Below are positions 11,216 to 23,642 of a stretch of 64,000 nucleotides of DNA, piece after piece (the stretch's first letter is position 1; every line of letters begins with the position of its first letter). A model generated the notes under the pieces. That model had not been told where the DNA came from. It made no database searches and worked only from the letters and a program-made list of their open reading frames with translations. The stretch spans positions 116,339,061-116,403,060 of the forward strand of contig NC_084801.1 in the NCBI RefSeq assembly GCF_963169125.1, in the 5' to 3' direction. This stretch comes from Humulus lupulus (Eukaryota; Streptophyta; Magnoliopsida; Rosales; Cannabaceae). The translations under genes were made by a program, and so were the position numbers.

Positions 11216-13699
11216 TGTAACGACCCAAAATTTCTAATAAGGCTTAAGGGCCTTGATTAGTGTGCCATGAGGGCATAATTGGTATTTATGTGAATAAATG
11301 ATTAAATGCATGATTATGTGGCATGCATGATTATATGAGTAAATGGATATGATTAGATGCATGTTTATGAGCATTAAATATGCATGTGGGCCCTGTTTTG
11401 TTTATAAGGACATGTTTGTAATCTTGGCCCGTTGAGGGCCTAAATGTAATTATATGTGATAAATTGTTGAGACCAGATTATTATGTGGATATATTTGCAG
11501 CTTGTGGCTCGAGGCAATCCCAATGAGCAGTGTAGCGAAATAGTCAATGTGGGGATTTATACCAGGCTTGGGGGAGCCTTGGGGTATTTCTCAGAACTTG
11601 GGAAATATATTGGAGATTATTAAGCATTGGGGAAAATAATTGGTGGTTAATTAGATGACGGGAATTAAGTGGTAAATGTTAGGGACACTCGAGGAATTAG
11701 CGAGAATTGAGAACAATGACCAAAATGCCCTAGAATGACTAAAAGGCTTGATTTAAATGGGAGGGTAAAAGAGTCTTTTGCCTATTAGGAGATATACTTG
11801 TTATATCTGATGTCTTTAGTGGAAGTTGTAGAAGACTATAGAACTAGAAGGAAAGAAGAGGAAGGAAGAAAACAGAGCATAAAAGTCTACCTCTTTCTCC
11901 TCTAATCAGTTTTCCCATTCCTCACCATTTCTTGTGGTTTTTGGAGTTGGAAACTCAAGGAAAATTCTAGGCAAGGTCTTAGGACTCTCATCCTTGGAGT
12001 GGCTAGAATTTCAGCAGGATTTAGCTCAAGTTAAGGTAAGGTTTAAGAGTTTGGTCTAAGTTTTCTTAATTTGAAGAAGTTGATTCTAATTTTGAGTTTT
12101 GGATGAAAACAAAGGGGCTTGAGCTTGGGGATTTGAGGAACTAAAGGCTAGAAGGGCATAGAAACAACCTAAGGTCAAATTCTCTCAGTTAAGGTAACCA
12201 ATTCTAACCTTAAAGTTCTGGGTTTCTAGTTTTCTGGTGGTTTTCTTATGGTTTTCTTGAGCTCTTGAGCTAAGTATGATTTCTATGTTTAATGATGTTG
12301 TTGGCTGAGCTTTTGATGTTGATGGGTTGTTTTGGTTGAGTTATAGTGGGTTGTAAGGTCAATTTTGAGGTTGGATAAGTTTTGGAATAATTTGGTAGAG
12401 CTTTGGCTCGGGGAAGTTCGAAGGAAAACCTAGAAAATCCATGCATGTTGTTTGTAGCGCTAGCCTTGGAGCGCTACAACGCTAGGCTTCTTTTCCTGGG
12501 AGCTTTTTGTCCCTATCAGTAGCATTGTAGCACCCACCTTGTGGCGCAGTAGTGCTACCCTGCCTCCAGAAGTGGGTTTTGGATGTTTTTCTTAGGGTTT
12601 TTGCTTGGGGGCTCGGGGGTCGATTCCACCACCCCGTTTGGTGGAATTGGGTTTCCTGAGGGCTTGGGATTGGTCCCAAAGTTGAGTTATGGAATTGAGT
12701 TAATGATGGTTCTATTTTATGGTTGTGACTAGGTCTTCACTAGGGCTCGGATTGGGATCGGGCTCAAGTGTAGCTTCAGTTAGCCAAAGCGCTCGGAATC
12801 AAAGGTAAGAAAAATGCACCCGGATATGTGGTTATGTTCGGACTAAGAGGTCCCTATATTTGTATGTGATGTCATAAGATGGTATTGTGCCATGGGGACA
12901 TGTGATAAACGGCCTAAGAATGCCGGAATCAATATTTGCGCACAGGATGCGACTTGGCCACTGGTAGCTGAGGTTAATCGAATAATCACTGAGCTTGGCC
13001 TAAGCGAGCTAGAGTCAGTGGGTTGAACACTGGACTCGGCCTAAGTGAGCCGAAGACAGTGACTTAAATAGAGGGTGCGGCCTAAGGGCGTCCTCCCTAT
13101 ATATTGTGTGAAATATTTATTGATGTTAATTTGATGATTGTGGCATGTTCATTGTCTGGATGGTCAATTATTGGTTTGTTGACTGATATTACTGATTATG
13201 TGAATGACGCGGTCTATTGAATATTTGATTAATGATTTGTGAGTTATTTGATTACTATTTTTTATTATGCTTTGCGTTAGAATTTTCTTGTTGGGCCTCG
13301 GCTCACTGGTGCTACGTGGTGCAGGTAAAGGGCAAGGGTTGATGGTTCAACCATGAGTTGGAGAGCTCTGAGGGCAAGGTATACATTGTCAGTTGCTCGG
13401 CCGCCACGGTCGAGGGTTTGTACAGGGACGAAAACCTAAAATATATAATTTTCCATTAGAGTGGCCATGGTTATTTATAACATTTGTTTTCTTTTGTAAA
13501 TATGTCCTTTTAACCTTGTTTTGGGATCCCATGTACTAAATAGTTATTTTAATGAAAATTATCTGTGTATGACCAAAATCTTTTAAACTTAACTTGTTTA
13601 TGACTATAGGATCACGTTTTCAACTATATGACTTGATTAGCAAGTCTTGCATTATTGTAAACACATAGTGTAACGGTCTTGGTTATCCAGGGTGTTACA
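11216..13699 (+). repeat. 3' LTR of element A
   Basis: It starts TGTAACGACC and ends GTGTTACA (2484 bp), collinear with the 5' LTR with scattered substitutions and short indels. It carries the same hairpin (12623-12647), AAAGGTAAGAAAAATGC (about 12802) and the GGTGCAG acceptor-like site. Confidence 0.9.
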
Positions 13700-14922
13700 T
13701 GGAACTCCACGTCCCTATGCTTGGGATAAGCGTAGCTTTTCTGTCTTCTCTACGAGGCGAGAATTTGAGCTCGGATCTATGCAATAGTTTCATTAATCTT
13801 CTGAACCATCTTCGGTCCCAAATACTTCTTCTCCCCCATCTCATCCCAATGAATGGGTGATCTACATTTCCTTCCATATAACATCTCGTATGGGGCTACA
13901 CCAATCGTTGATTGATAACTATTGTTTTATGAGAATTCAATCAATGGGAGGTACTTACTCCAAGACCCCTTGAATTCTAGCACACACGCTCTAAGCATGT
14001 CCTCTAATATCTGAATCGTTCTCGCAGACTGTACGTCTGTCTAAGGATGAAAGGTTGTACTGAACTTCAATTGAGTTCCCATAGCCCTCTGTAAACACCC
14101 TAAACCTTGGAGGTAAATATGGGATCCCGACCCAATAATATAGAGTTAGGAACCCCATGGAGACGTCAATCTCCCTCACATACAACTCTGCGTGCTGATC
14201 CTCAGTATAGGTCGTCCTCACTAGCAGAAAGTGGTTGACTTGGTGTATCTGTCTACTATCACCCACACCGAGTTGTGTTGCCCCATCATCCTGAGTAAAT
14301 CTTCCACATAATCCATAGTAATATCTTCCTACATTCACTCGGGAATACCTAAAGGTTGTAACAACCCTGATGGTCACTGGTGTTCAGCCTTCACCTGCTG
14401 ACAGGTTAAACACCTGGCTACGTATTCAACCACATCTTTCTTCATCCCAGGCCACCAATATAAATTATGTAGATCATGGTACATCTTCGTGGTGCCTAGA
14501 TGAAGTGAGTATGGTGTAGTACGGGATTCATCAAGTATCTCTCGTCTAATACCCATATCCATCATAACACAAATCTGACCCTTGTACCGCAGTAAACCTG
14601 TCTCTGAAATGGAATAATCCTTAGCCACTCTAGCTAGGACATTCCCTCTAACCTCCTGCAACTGTGCATCCCCCACGTGATCCTCTCTTATCCTCTTCAA
14701 GAGGGTAGATTGTAAAGTAATATTGGCCAACTGACCCACAACCAACTCTATCATCGCTCTAGTCATCTCCTCGAATAATTCCTTTGAAATCTGCTTCGAA
14801 CTAAATAACTGTCCTAGGCCCCTCCAGCTCAACGCATTTTCCACTACATTGGATTTTCCTGGGTGGTAAAGGAGGTCACAGTCATAGTCCTTTACCAATT
14901 CCATCCAACGTCTCTGTCTCAT
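13700..14922 (-). pseudogene. Gypsy element B: integrase (broken by A)
   Basis: The minus frame 14922-14374 contains DYDCDLLYHPGKSNVV (end of RNase H linker), then the zinc-binding H-H-C-C region (SLHLGTTKMYHDLHNLYWWPG, then CLTCQQVK). The integrase core follows at about 14370-13880 but is shifted among frames with stops, so the catalytic triad is not readable in one frame. The segment 13880-13700 is the GRKCRSP/HWDE stretch before the C-terminal domain, and the frame stops at A's insertion. The remainder is at 4239-3793. Confidence 0.8.
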
Positions 14923-14934
14923 GTTTAAGTCCTT

Positions 14935-15393
14935 CTAGGTGAAGAAATACTTCAAACTCGTATGATCGGTGTATATCTCGCATTTCTCTCCATACAAATA
15001 ATGTCGCCATACTTTTAGTGTGAATACCGTCGCTACTAATTCCAAATCATGGGTAGGGTACCATTGTTCATAATCCTTCAGGTGTCGCGACGCATAGGCA
15101 ATAACCTTCTCATTTTGCATCAACATGCATCCCAATCCCAGTCTCAATGCGTCACAATACACTACAAAATTCCCTCCCTCCAATGGAAGACTCAACACAG
15201 GAGCAGTAATCAACCTTCGCTTCAACTCCTGAAAGCTACCCTCACATTTGCCTGACCAGGTGAACTTCAGATTCTTCTGTGGCAACCCAATCAATGGTGT
15301 GGCAATCTTTGAAAAACCTTCCACCAATCGTCTGTAATATCTCGCTAGTCCAAGGAAGCTCCTAACCTCGAGGCATTCCTTGGCCTCGACCAA
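14935..15393 (-). pseudogene. Gypsy element B: RNase H region
   Basis: The minus frame carries [19 protein letters not shown] (RT thumb/connection), [38 protein letters not shown] and [13 protein letters not shown]. These are the RT-adjacent RNase H of Ty3/gypsy elements. The first catalytic Asp sits in YCDA and the Glu of the usual ELEL is conserved in [10 protein letters not shown] stop or frame change separates this from both RT and integrase. Confidence 0.85.
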
Positions 15394-15536
15394 TCCCTAA
15401 CTACCTTTACCTTGGCTGGATGCACCTTAATCTCGTCTCCACGTACAATATGCCTAAGGAATGTTATCTCCGGTAACCAGAAATGACACTTCTTAAACCT
15501 AGCATACAATTGATGTTCTCTCAATCTTTGTAATAC

Positions 15537-15977
15537 TCATCGAAGATGTTGTTCATGCTCTACCTCTGAGCTAGAGTAAACCAGGATGTCATCGATGAAG
15601 ACAATCACAAACTGATCTAAGAAATCCTTGAACACCTTGTTCATCAAATCCAAAAACGCTGCTGGGGCATTGGTCAAACCAAACAACATGACCAAGAACT
15701 CATAATTCCCATAACTCATTCGAAAAGCCATCTTTGAAATATCCTTGTCCTTGATCCTCAGCAGGTGATAACCAGATCGAAGATCAATCTTCGAGAATAC
15801 CGTCTTACCCAACAGTTGATCAAACAGGTCATCTATCTTTGGTAGGGGGTACTTGTTCTTGATAGTCAACTTGTTCAAATCCCTGTAGTCTATCCACATT
15901 CTCAGAGTCCCATCCTTCTTCTTCACAAATAAAACTGGAGCACCCCATGGCGAGAAGTTAGGTTTGATAAACCCCAA
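15537..15977 (-). pseudogene. Gypsy element B: reverse transcriptase core
   Basis: The minus frame carries [55 protein letters not shown] and [13 protein letters not shown]. The FIDD box is the catalytic Y/FxDD of gypsy reverse transcriptases, so this piece looks catalytically complete. The frame is lost upstream, toward the protease, and downstream, before RNase H. Confidence 0.9.
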
Positions 15978-16072
15978 ATCTAATAATTCCTTGAACTTTT
16001 ATCAACTCTTTTATCTCTGTCGAAGCCATCCTATATGGTGCCTTCAACATTGGCTTTGTACCCAGTACTAAC

Positions 16073-16828
16073 TCAATGACGAACTGAATCTCCCTGTGGC
16101 GGCAATCCCGATAAGTCCTCAAGAAACACATCCAAGAACTCACATACCAGTCTAGTCTTTCCCGGCCCCATTGGCATAACTCTAGTGGTATCCACCACAC
16201 TAGCTATAAAACTTATACAACCTCCTTGTAATAGGTCCCTAGCCCTCAACGTTGACATCATAGGAATGTGGGGTATGTGCATAGTACCCACAAAAACAAA
16301 GGGGTCCTCAGCCTCTGGCTCAAAAGTCACCATCTTCTTCCTACAATCTATAGTGGCCCTATATCTAACTAGCCAATCCATCCCTAAAATCATATCAAAA
16401 TCATCCATACCCAAATCAATCAAATCTACTGATAGTTCCCTACTATCCACCATCACTGACAGTGCTCTAATCAATCTCCTAGAAACTATCAACTCCCCTG
16501 TAGGCAGTATAGTCCCAAACCTCGCGATATAATACTCCCTAGGTCTACACAATCTATCAATCACTTTACTAGAAACGAATGAATGTGTAGCACCAAATTC
16601 AATCAATACAGTATATGAAGAGCCAGTGCTAGAAATTTGACCTGTCACTACCGAGGGACTAGCCTCAGCCTCTGCCTGTGTCAAGGCGAACACTCGAGCT
16701 GGAGTCAAGCTATCCGCCTTCCCGGTTCCTCTTTCTTCAACGTCGGGCAATCCTTCTTGAGGTGTCCAACCACCCCGCATAGGTAACAGGCCTTTGCCCG
16801 GCATTCGCCCAGATGGCGCTTCCTGCAT
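16073..16828 (-). pseudogene. Gypsy element B: aspartic protease region
   Basis: A 251-residue minus frame covers the retropepsin-like domain: VVTGQISSTGSSYTVLIEFG, ATHSFVSSKVIDRL, and VDLIDLGMDDFDMILGMDWL. The family consensus at the active site is D-S-G-A-T-H-S. Here it reads E-F-G-A-T-H-S (Glu codon at complement 16598-16600), so the catalytic Asp is lost. The domain is otherwise well kept. Confidence 0.85.
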
Positions 16829-17800
16829 CTAGTACATTTGGGATAGCTTCTCCATGACTCACCGCCTCCCTGGCGGCCACCCTGGCACTCCGGCCCCTCT
16901 TATCAGGACCAGTAGTAGTCGAGGTATCAGGGGTCTTCCTCGTCTGATCACTAAGGCCTCCACCCCTACCAGACCCTGTAAATGGAGACATTGCATTGTG
17001 AACATCCCATCTCGTAGCGTTCTCCCTCCAGATCTTGTTCTTCGACTCCTCAGCAGTGAAGGCCTTCTCAACCGCTTGGGCATAAGTCATCACCCCAGGT
17101 ACTGATGTGATCCTCACATCTCGGGATATCATAGCATTAAGCCCTTGAACAAATCTGTCCTATCTAGCTACATCTATAGGCACTAGATCCGGTGCAAACT
17201 TTGCTAGCCTGTCAAATTTCAAGGCACATTCAGTAATTGTCACGCTACCTTGTACCAACCCAGTGAACTCATTCACCTTTGCCGCCTTGATGGTAATGTT
17301 GTAATACTTCTGGTTGAATAAATCTTTGAACCCATCCCAACTTATAGTAAAAATATCTCAAGTCTGTGATGCTAACTCCACCAGATGCGAGCATCATCAC
17401 AAAGCATAGAGGTGGCACAGGCCACCCTGTCATTGCCTTCCACCCTCATAAAATCCAGGATGAAGGTGATCATACTCATCTACTATTCAACTTTTAGTGG
17501 ATCTAGTCCTCACTCAAAGATTGGAGGATGCTGTCTCCTAAATCATTTATAAATTGGCTCCCACCTATTCCCAGTATCAGGCGGCTATACAACTGGTGCC
17601 ACTACAGGTGGCAAGTTAGGTGCAGCACTCCCTGGCGGAGCCTGCTCTGCAAAAGACGAATCTCTTCCTCTTGACTCTAAAGTCTAGCATGCATATTAGC
17701 AAGCAACTGCTGCCAACTCTTAGGGACCGGCGGAGGGTTTTGACCCAGCTCATCATCTCTAGCCCCGACCACGATGCCAGCTTGTCAAATTAATCGCCTA
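16737..17800 (-). pseudogene. Gypsy element B: gag with zinc knuckle, degenerate
   Basis: The minus strand from about 17790 begins near RARDDELGQNPPPVPKSWQQ and then meets many stops. Recognisable later pieces are VEKAFTAEESKNKIWREN (frame 17132-16737) and a zinc-knuckle region (about 16840-16740) whose C-x2-C-x4-H-x4-C residues are spread over two frames. This is the gag of the same chromovirus, upstream of protease. Confidence 0.7.
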
Positions 17801-18178
17801 GGACAAATAACTATCCAAGTTTATCGGCAATCAACGACTCAGTTGGTCAGGCAATGATAACAAGTTTATATTCATTCCACCGTCCAGCACCGAAACTCAA
17901 CCAACAATACACAATCATAATGCAATCAGGCATTTAAACAATTATCCACATACAGTAGCAATGCTAATAAGCACGCCTTAACATATTCACATAGCAATCA
18001 AGGGCTAGGCCCAATCAGTATATCTCATGCTCCCTATTAATTGTGCAGACAAAAAATTTATATTTCATTTAAACACTCAAACACATAATCGCATATATGG
18101 TTACCGAACCCTGAGTCGCTTGTCTTTAGCGGCGAGTGTACATGCCCAGCCAGTCTTCAGGAACCCTTAAACCTAGAT

Positions 18179-18192
18179 CTCTCTAATACCAA
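18179..18192 (-). other. Primer binding site of element B
   Basis: On the minus strand, TTGGTATTAGAGAG lies just inside the 5' LTR. It differs by one base from the tRNA-iMet-type TGGTATCAGAG. Confidence 0.75.
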
Positions 18193-18194
18193 GT

Positions 18195-21100
18195 TGTAAC
18201 GCCCTGGATAACCAAGATCGTTACACTGTGTGCTTAAAATAGTGCAAGACTTGCTAATCAAGTCATTTGAACATAAATGTGTTTCTAAATTCAACTGACA
18301 AGTTAGGGTTAAAAGATTTTGATCGTAGAATGGTTGACTTTCATTAAAACAAGAGTTTGATACATATGATCCCAAAAATAATGTTTACATGGAAAATACA
18401 ACCCTCAAAAGTTAATATAGCAATAGCCAGTCTAAATGGAAAAATACAGTCTTGCGCTCTAATCCCTGTAAATCCCTCGGCCGTTGCAGTCGAGTAGCTG
18501 CCAATGTACACACTGCCCACAAAGCTCTCCAACTCGTGGCTGGTCTAGCTTTCCTTTTCCTTTACTTGCACCACACAACACCCGTGAGCCAAGGCTCAGC
18601 AAGAAAACCATAATCAACAAACATAGATTGCATCAAATGTATATAACAAACTTTATACCAATCAGTTCAATTAACCAGCAGAATGCAAGCGTTAGGCTAG
18701 GCAACGATAATAATTCAATCCAAACATATAAATCAATCTTAATACAGTTAAATAGGGGTCGGCGCCCTTAGGTCAAGCCCTCTGGTTATTTAGCTGAACC
18801 CGGCTCGCTTAGGTTGAGCTGCATTCAGTACGCTCAACGTCAACCCCGGCTCCCTTAGGCCGTATTTTCACATCACACAAACAAATATACAGGTTACAAA
18901 ACACATATGCTCATTCACAGGGAATCCCAGTCCCATACACAACTTGGGTGCAGTTTTCTTACCTTGAGTCCCGAGCGAAGGATAAAGAGCGGTCCCGAGC
19001 ATGATCCTCAGTTCTGAGCCTTAATGGTAACCCTAGTCGTAAGCGACAATGGATAATTATCAAAAATCTAATCCAATTAAATACTTTGGAATCAAATACT
19101 GACCTTCAAAACCTCAAATTCTACTAATCAGGTAGTAGAATTCGTCCTGAGCACTTAGTTTTAAATCCTTCAGCCTCCCGAGCCTAAAAGCCAACCTAGG
19201 CTAGGCTACCTAGGTGGGCTGCGACCTGGCCCTAAGGGTTGCAACGCACCTCAAGTCAAAGGTGCCAGCCTCTTGCTAGGGGTGCACACGGGACCCGCAA
19301 AACCCGAAAACCCGCCCGACCTGAACCCGGAGAACCTGTTTTTTCGAAAAAATTGACAAAATCGGGTCTAACCCGACCCGAACCCGAAAAAATCGGGTCG
19401 GGTTCAGGTTTATGAAACATGTGCCATCGGGTTCGGGTGTAACCCAAAACCCGACCGAAATTTAAAAAAAATAAATATAAATAAATAAAATCTAAAAAAA
19501 TCTGAGCCCTAAAGTAACTAAGTAATAACCCGACCCCTTTTTTTTTTTGGTCTTCTTCTCCTTCGTTTCATTCAAGCGGCAACCTCCCTCTTGATTGAAG
19601 AGTCTTGAATTTCAAGCTTCAGCACGGCAGCAGGAGAGAAGAGAACCCAGCCAAGTGCCAAACCTTGCGACCCGACCCATCGAGACGAGAGCCAGGAGCC
19701 TCCCTCACCCTCAGCTCTCACGCGGTGGCACCATCAGATCGCACGGCCACCACCAGCGGTGCGGTACGCCTCGCCTCGCCTCACCAGCAGCGGTCCAGTA
19801 AGCACGGCTATATATATTTACATTTAGTATATATATATATATATGTTAGGCAGTTTTGTTTTGGTTGGAAATAAGGGCAAGTCTTGTACACAAAAGTCAT
19901 ATAGAATGAAACTATGTACAAGACTGAACCTGATCAAATTTGCTATATTTGCGGCACGCCTCGCCTTGTCTAGTTGGAAAAAGATGGTATTTTTGAAAGA
20001 AAAAAAAGGCATTTTTGAAAAAAAAAATGGCATTTTTGCAAATATGGGCTTTTCAGCCCAAAATCACAAATGGCCCAGCAAACCCGAAATTACACCCGAA
20101 CCCAAACCCGAGTGAACCCGAACCCGAAAAAACTCGAAAATTTCGGATCGATTTCGGTACCATTTTTCTTAACCCGAAACCTGCAAAACCCGAACCCGAT
20201 AAACCCGAAACCCGAAAATCCGACCCGTGTGCACCCCTACCTCTTGCTCTAGGGGGGAGGTAGGCCGTGTGCGCACCTACAAGTCAGCAAGCCCCCCGTA
20301 GGGCCTCCTGGGGCACACGGGCCACGACACCCATAATTTGGGTCGTGGCGTGCCCCCGTGAACCCAAAAATCCCTGGGTTTTCTGCATATTTCCCCAACT
20401 CATAGCCCATGTACTCAAGCCAAACTAGGTCCAGAACTCCCAATATTACCTCATAAAGAATACACAAAAAGCCTATAACACTAGTTCAATCTCCCTTAAA
20501 CCCCAAATTCATAAACCAACCCAAGCACCCTAAAAAAATTCAAACCCAACCAAAATTCAATAATTAGAATCTAAAGTCTTACCTCAGTTGATAGCTTAAC
20601 TCCTCAGCAATTCCTTGACTTAGTTTTCCCTAGATTTCCAGCTCAATTTTTCAATCCCTAAGCTTCAATTCCCAGACTTTTGCCAGCTTAAACCAAGCTT
20701 TCCGTTCAACACTTCAAAACCTTCAAGCCTAAGAGATGGAGAGAGAGAGAGAATGTGTAAGAGAGAGGGAGAGAGTGTTTGAGAATAATCCTAATGGTTC
20801 TGATTATTTCCTAAAGTATCAGCTGAGTTTACCTTTTAACCAAAAGACCAAAATACCCCTCAAGACAACTCAGTCATCTAATTGCTCTTAAGGGTAAAAC
20901 GGTCATTTTCCCTGTTTCCCGCTAATTCCTCGAGTTGTCCTACAAATTCCCAATTAATCCCTTCATGCCAAACTAACTACCAAAATACTTACCCGTTACT
21001 TGATAAACCCCAAATATATGTTAAGTTTCCCAAAATACCCATAAGTTCACCCTGGGCCGGGTATTAAACCCCGTTGTGACTATTCTGCTAATCCGCTCAC

Positions 21101-21383
21101 TAGGATCGCCTCAAACCGTATACTGGTCTCAATCATTTAAGGCATATAATCACATTTATGCCCTAATAGGCCAAAACTAGAAATATGCCCCTAAAAACAA
21201 GAACGAGCTCACACACATATTTAATACCCATAAACATGCATATAAATATATTCATATTATCATATAAATCATGCATGCCATGTAGTCACGCATTTAATCA
21301 ATTAATCAGACACATATCCAATTATGCCCTCCTGGCACGCTAATAAAGGCACTAAACCCTATTAGCATTTTTGGGTCGTTACA
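18195..21383 (-). mobile_element. 5' LTR of element B (contains a hAT insertion)
   Basis: On the minus strand it starts TGTAACGACCC at 21383 and ends GGGCGTTACA at 18195 (3189 bp, of which 963 bp is an inserted DNA transposon). It has the family landmarks: GCGATCCTAGTGAGCGG (about 21090-21110), a perfect 8-bp-stem hairpin (19118-19141), GGTAAGAAAACTGCACCC (donor GT at 18962) and a TGGTGCAAG acceptor-like site near 18565. The interval 18750-18860 has GGCTCGCTTAGG/GGCTCCCTTAGG-type repeats. The outer end at 21383/21384 joins copia element G. Confidence 0.88.
19277..20239. mobile_element. Non-autonomous hAT-type DNA transposon, 963 bp
   Basis: The ends are inverted repeats, TAGGGGTGCACACGGG at 19277 and its complement ending at 20239. 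Both sides carry the 8-bp direct duplication CCTCTTGC (19269-19276 and 20240-20247), the hAT hallmark. Both subterminal regions are packed with AACCCGAA/GGGTCGGG repeats. The middle has a short tract that could be captured host sequence (about 19570-19800), a TA microsatellite at 19828-19845, and no frame resembling a transposase. It is younger than the LTR it sits in. Confidence 0.9.
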
Positions 21384-21637
21384 ATTAACCATAAACTAAA
21401 AAAATTCTAAATATTAGTTTTCTTGTTCTAAATAGAAATCTAAAGTCTCTAAAATAAGAACAAACTAAAAAATTTTAAAATGTACATAACAAAATTAAAA
21501 TTCTAAATAAAACTAAAATCAAGCTCCTTCTCTATCCAACATCTGGCCCATAGTTAACCTCTTTGTGGAAAGATTCTTAACCTGCGATAAAGAACAAACA
21601 ACAAAAATATAGTTAGTGGCATGTGTGAGTACAATAA
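21384..21637. other. Unassigned continuation of copia element G
   Basis: This is AT-rich sequence between the end of B and the gag-like frame. On the minus strand a splice-acceptor-like TTTATCGCAG and a short open stretch ending MGQMLDREGA and a stop can be read. I cannot decide whether this is degenerate gag or something fused to it. Confidence 0.4.
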
Positions 21638-22024
21638 TCACCAGAAAAAATATATGTAAATCATATTTACCTTCATTTCTTTCAAACGATTAGACTTAGC
21701 AATTTCTTCAGCTTCGTCTATTATCGAGTGCCATATATCATAGGCGTTCTCGATATGTATATATTTTCCTATCATTTCGTTAGGAAATTTGTAAAGCAAG
21801 CAATAACAAGCCAAATGATTGGACTTACTCCAATCACTATATTTTTCATGTTCTTCATAGCCATGTGAAAAGGATGGAACTGATGGAGGCTCTTCAACAA
21901 TCACATTCATTAACTTTTTAGTTTTGAGAACGACCATCATTCCAGAAAACCAACAATACATGTCTTTAAGATCAAATGTGAGAGTTTTGAGGAAGATATC
22001 AAGGGTATGTTTAGGAGATGGCAT
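21638..22024 (-). pseudogene. Copia-type gag fragment (element G)
   Basis: The minus frame of 128 residues starts at an ATG at 22024. It reads TFDLKDMYCWFSGMMVVLKT, then YSDWSKSNHLACYCLLYKF and IENAYDIWHSIID, the layout of a copia gag N-terminal domain (W-x-x-x-M, D-W-x-K-x-(D/N), A-x-x-x-W). It lies about 490 bp downstream of a leader block, GCCTCGAGGTGCCTTTG, that has a counterpart the same distance before gag in element E. A GTAAATATG donor-like site follows NRLKEMK. The frame is cut soon after by element B, so only part of gag remains. Copia assignment is likely. Confidence 0.65.
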
Positions 22025-23642
22025 GACTGCTGAAATAAATAAATAATATCACGAAATGAATTTTAGCACATATTATGAATGTCAGTAAGTTTTTGGGATA
22101 GTAAATACGATGCATGAATGCAACAAATTTAAACAACACATAAAAACAATTATTTCTAATTTCATAACAAATTAATTTGAAAATTAATGGACTAGCCTTA
22201 GGGTAGGTCAGACTAATCTCAAATTAATTTGAGACAATTCTCAAATCCATAAGTGAAATCTTAAAATCAACTATTTTCTCTTTTGACTTATGAACAACGC
22301 TAGTTTGGTCAAGAATAACTAGTTCGCTCGAAAGCCTAGTTAACCTTTGCGAGTGTAACCCAATATTTTAGATTAATGACTTAACTCAAGAGTGTGTCTT
22401 AGGGTCAATCAAACTTGAAATACATTATTCAATTATATTATTTAAAGAAGTTAACCTTGAATAATAACACAATCAGAAACCTTCCTTAGGGGGACGCAAA
22501 CAAAGGCACCTCGAGGCCCATTCCATGAAACATTGGTGTTAACTAATAATGGAGACCATAGGAGTTATTGTTATGACTCCAGCTCCCACTCACTATTTTA
22601 GAATATATGTTTTCTCAAAACATCGTATGCTTTTTAATTAATTAAATTAATCCAATTAATTGACCAAATGATATTCTAATAATTACTAATCTTATTAAGC
22701 ATTTAAACATTAAACAAGATTTAATCTAACTACTAAATAGACCCTTAAACTATCTAGTCAATAAATGTTTTAATTATTAATAATATCATTTGTTTATCTA
22801 ATAAAATTAATTATCAAATAGGTCTGGAAATTAACACTTAAAATTAATTTACCACTTTTTTCTAGATTAATCTAGACTACTAATTATATGATTCATCAAA
22901 TGCATATAATCAAATAGGACGTTCCTAATCAAAACATGTTTCTACTTGATATGAGATGCATGCTTTAATTAGATATTGTGTGGGTAATATGTATGACATG
23001 TTATAATGCATGACAATGTTATTAAATACATTTAATACATTGAAATATTTAAATAATAAATAAATACAATAAATAAATGCAAGTCGAGTATTTTGGGTAT
23101 TTCTAAAAAAATTATAACACTTGCAATAAATTACAAAATAAAATAAAAATAAAATCAAGGCTTTATGTAAATTCTCCATCTCCATATTCTGGGCCTTCTA
23201 TTATTTTTATGCCATCAAGTCCAATTTTGAATTATAAAAGACTTCAATAATTTTTTAAGAGGAAATTACATTTTATATGGGATTTTTAATGGAGTGTGCA
23301 AAAATATGGCTTTTTTTCAAAAAAAAATTAATCTATGGCTTTTTTTAAGAATTTTCACTTTTATGGGTTTATTTTCTCATATTTTTGTATAAAAGTTAGT
23401 TTATGCCATAGTTTTACTCTTAATCAAATTTGGAAGGGTATGTTTGTAATTTGATTATTATTTTTTTAGGTTATTTATTTTTTTATATTGTTTTTATATT
23501 ACTAATTTTATATTAAATTTTTCTTTGGGTGTTTTGCAATTTTTTTTTTTGTAATATGAATTGTTTTTAAAACTATTATTTATTTATTATAAACATGTTT
23601 TTTTTAAGATTGTACATTTTTTGTTTTCAAATCCTGTGTAGG

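Larger units (their letters stand above)
4240..13699 (+). mobile_element. Complete but coding-dead gypsy chromovirus (element A), nested in B
   Basis: Two long direct LTRs (4240-6709 and 11216-13699) bound an internal region that opens with a tRNA-iMet primer binding site and ends in a polypurine tract. The flanks are TGAAA (4235-4239) and TGGAA (13700-13704), a 5-bp target duplication with one mismatch. Both flanks are integrase sequence of minus-strand element B, so A inserted into B's integrase. The internal domain is a ruined gag-pol. The two LTRs look about 96-97% alike by eye in the parts compared. Confidence 0.92.

Noticed and set aside
19595..20263. Overlapping frames in the hAT-type element
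   Set aside because: They cover CCCGAA subterminal repeats and have no transposase motif. The element looks non-autonomous.
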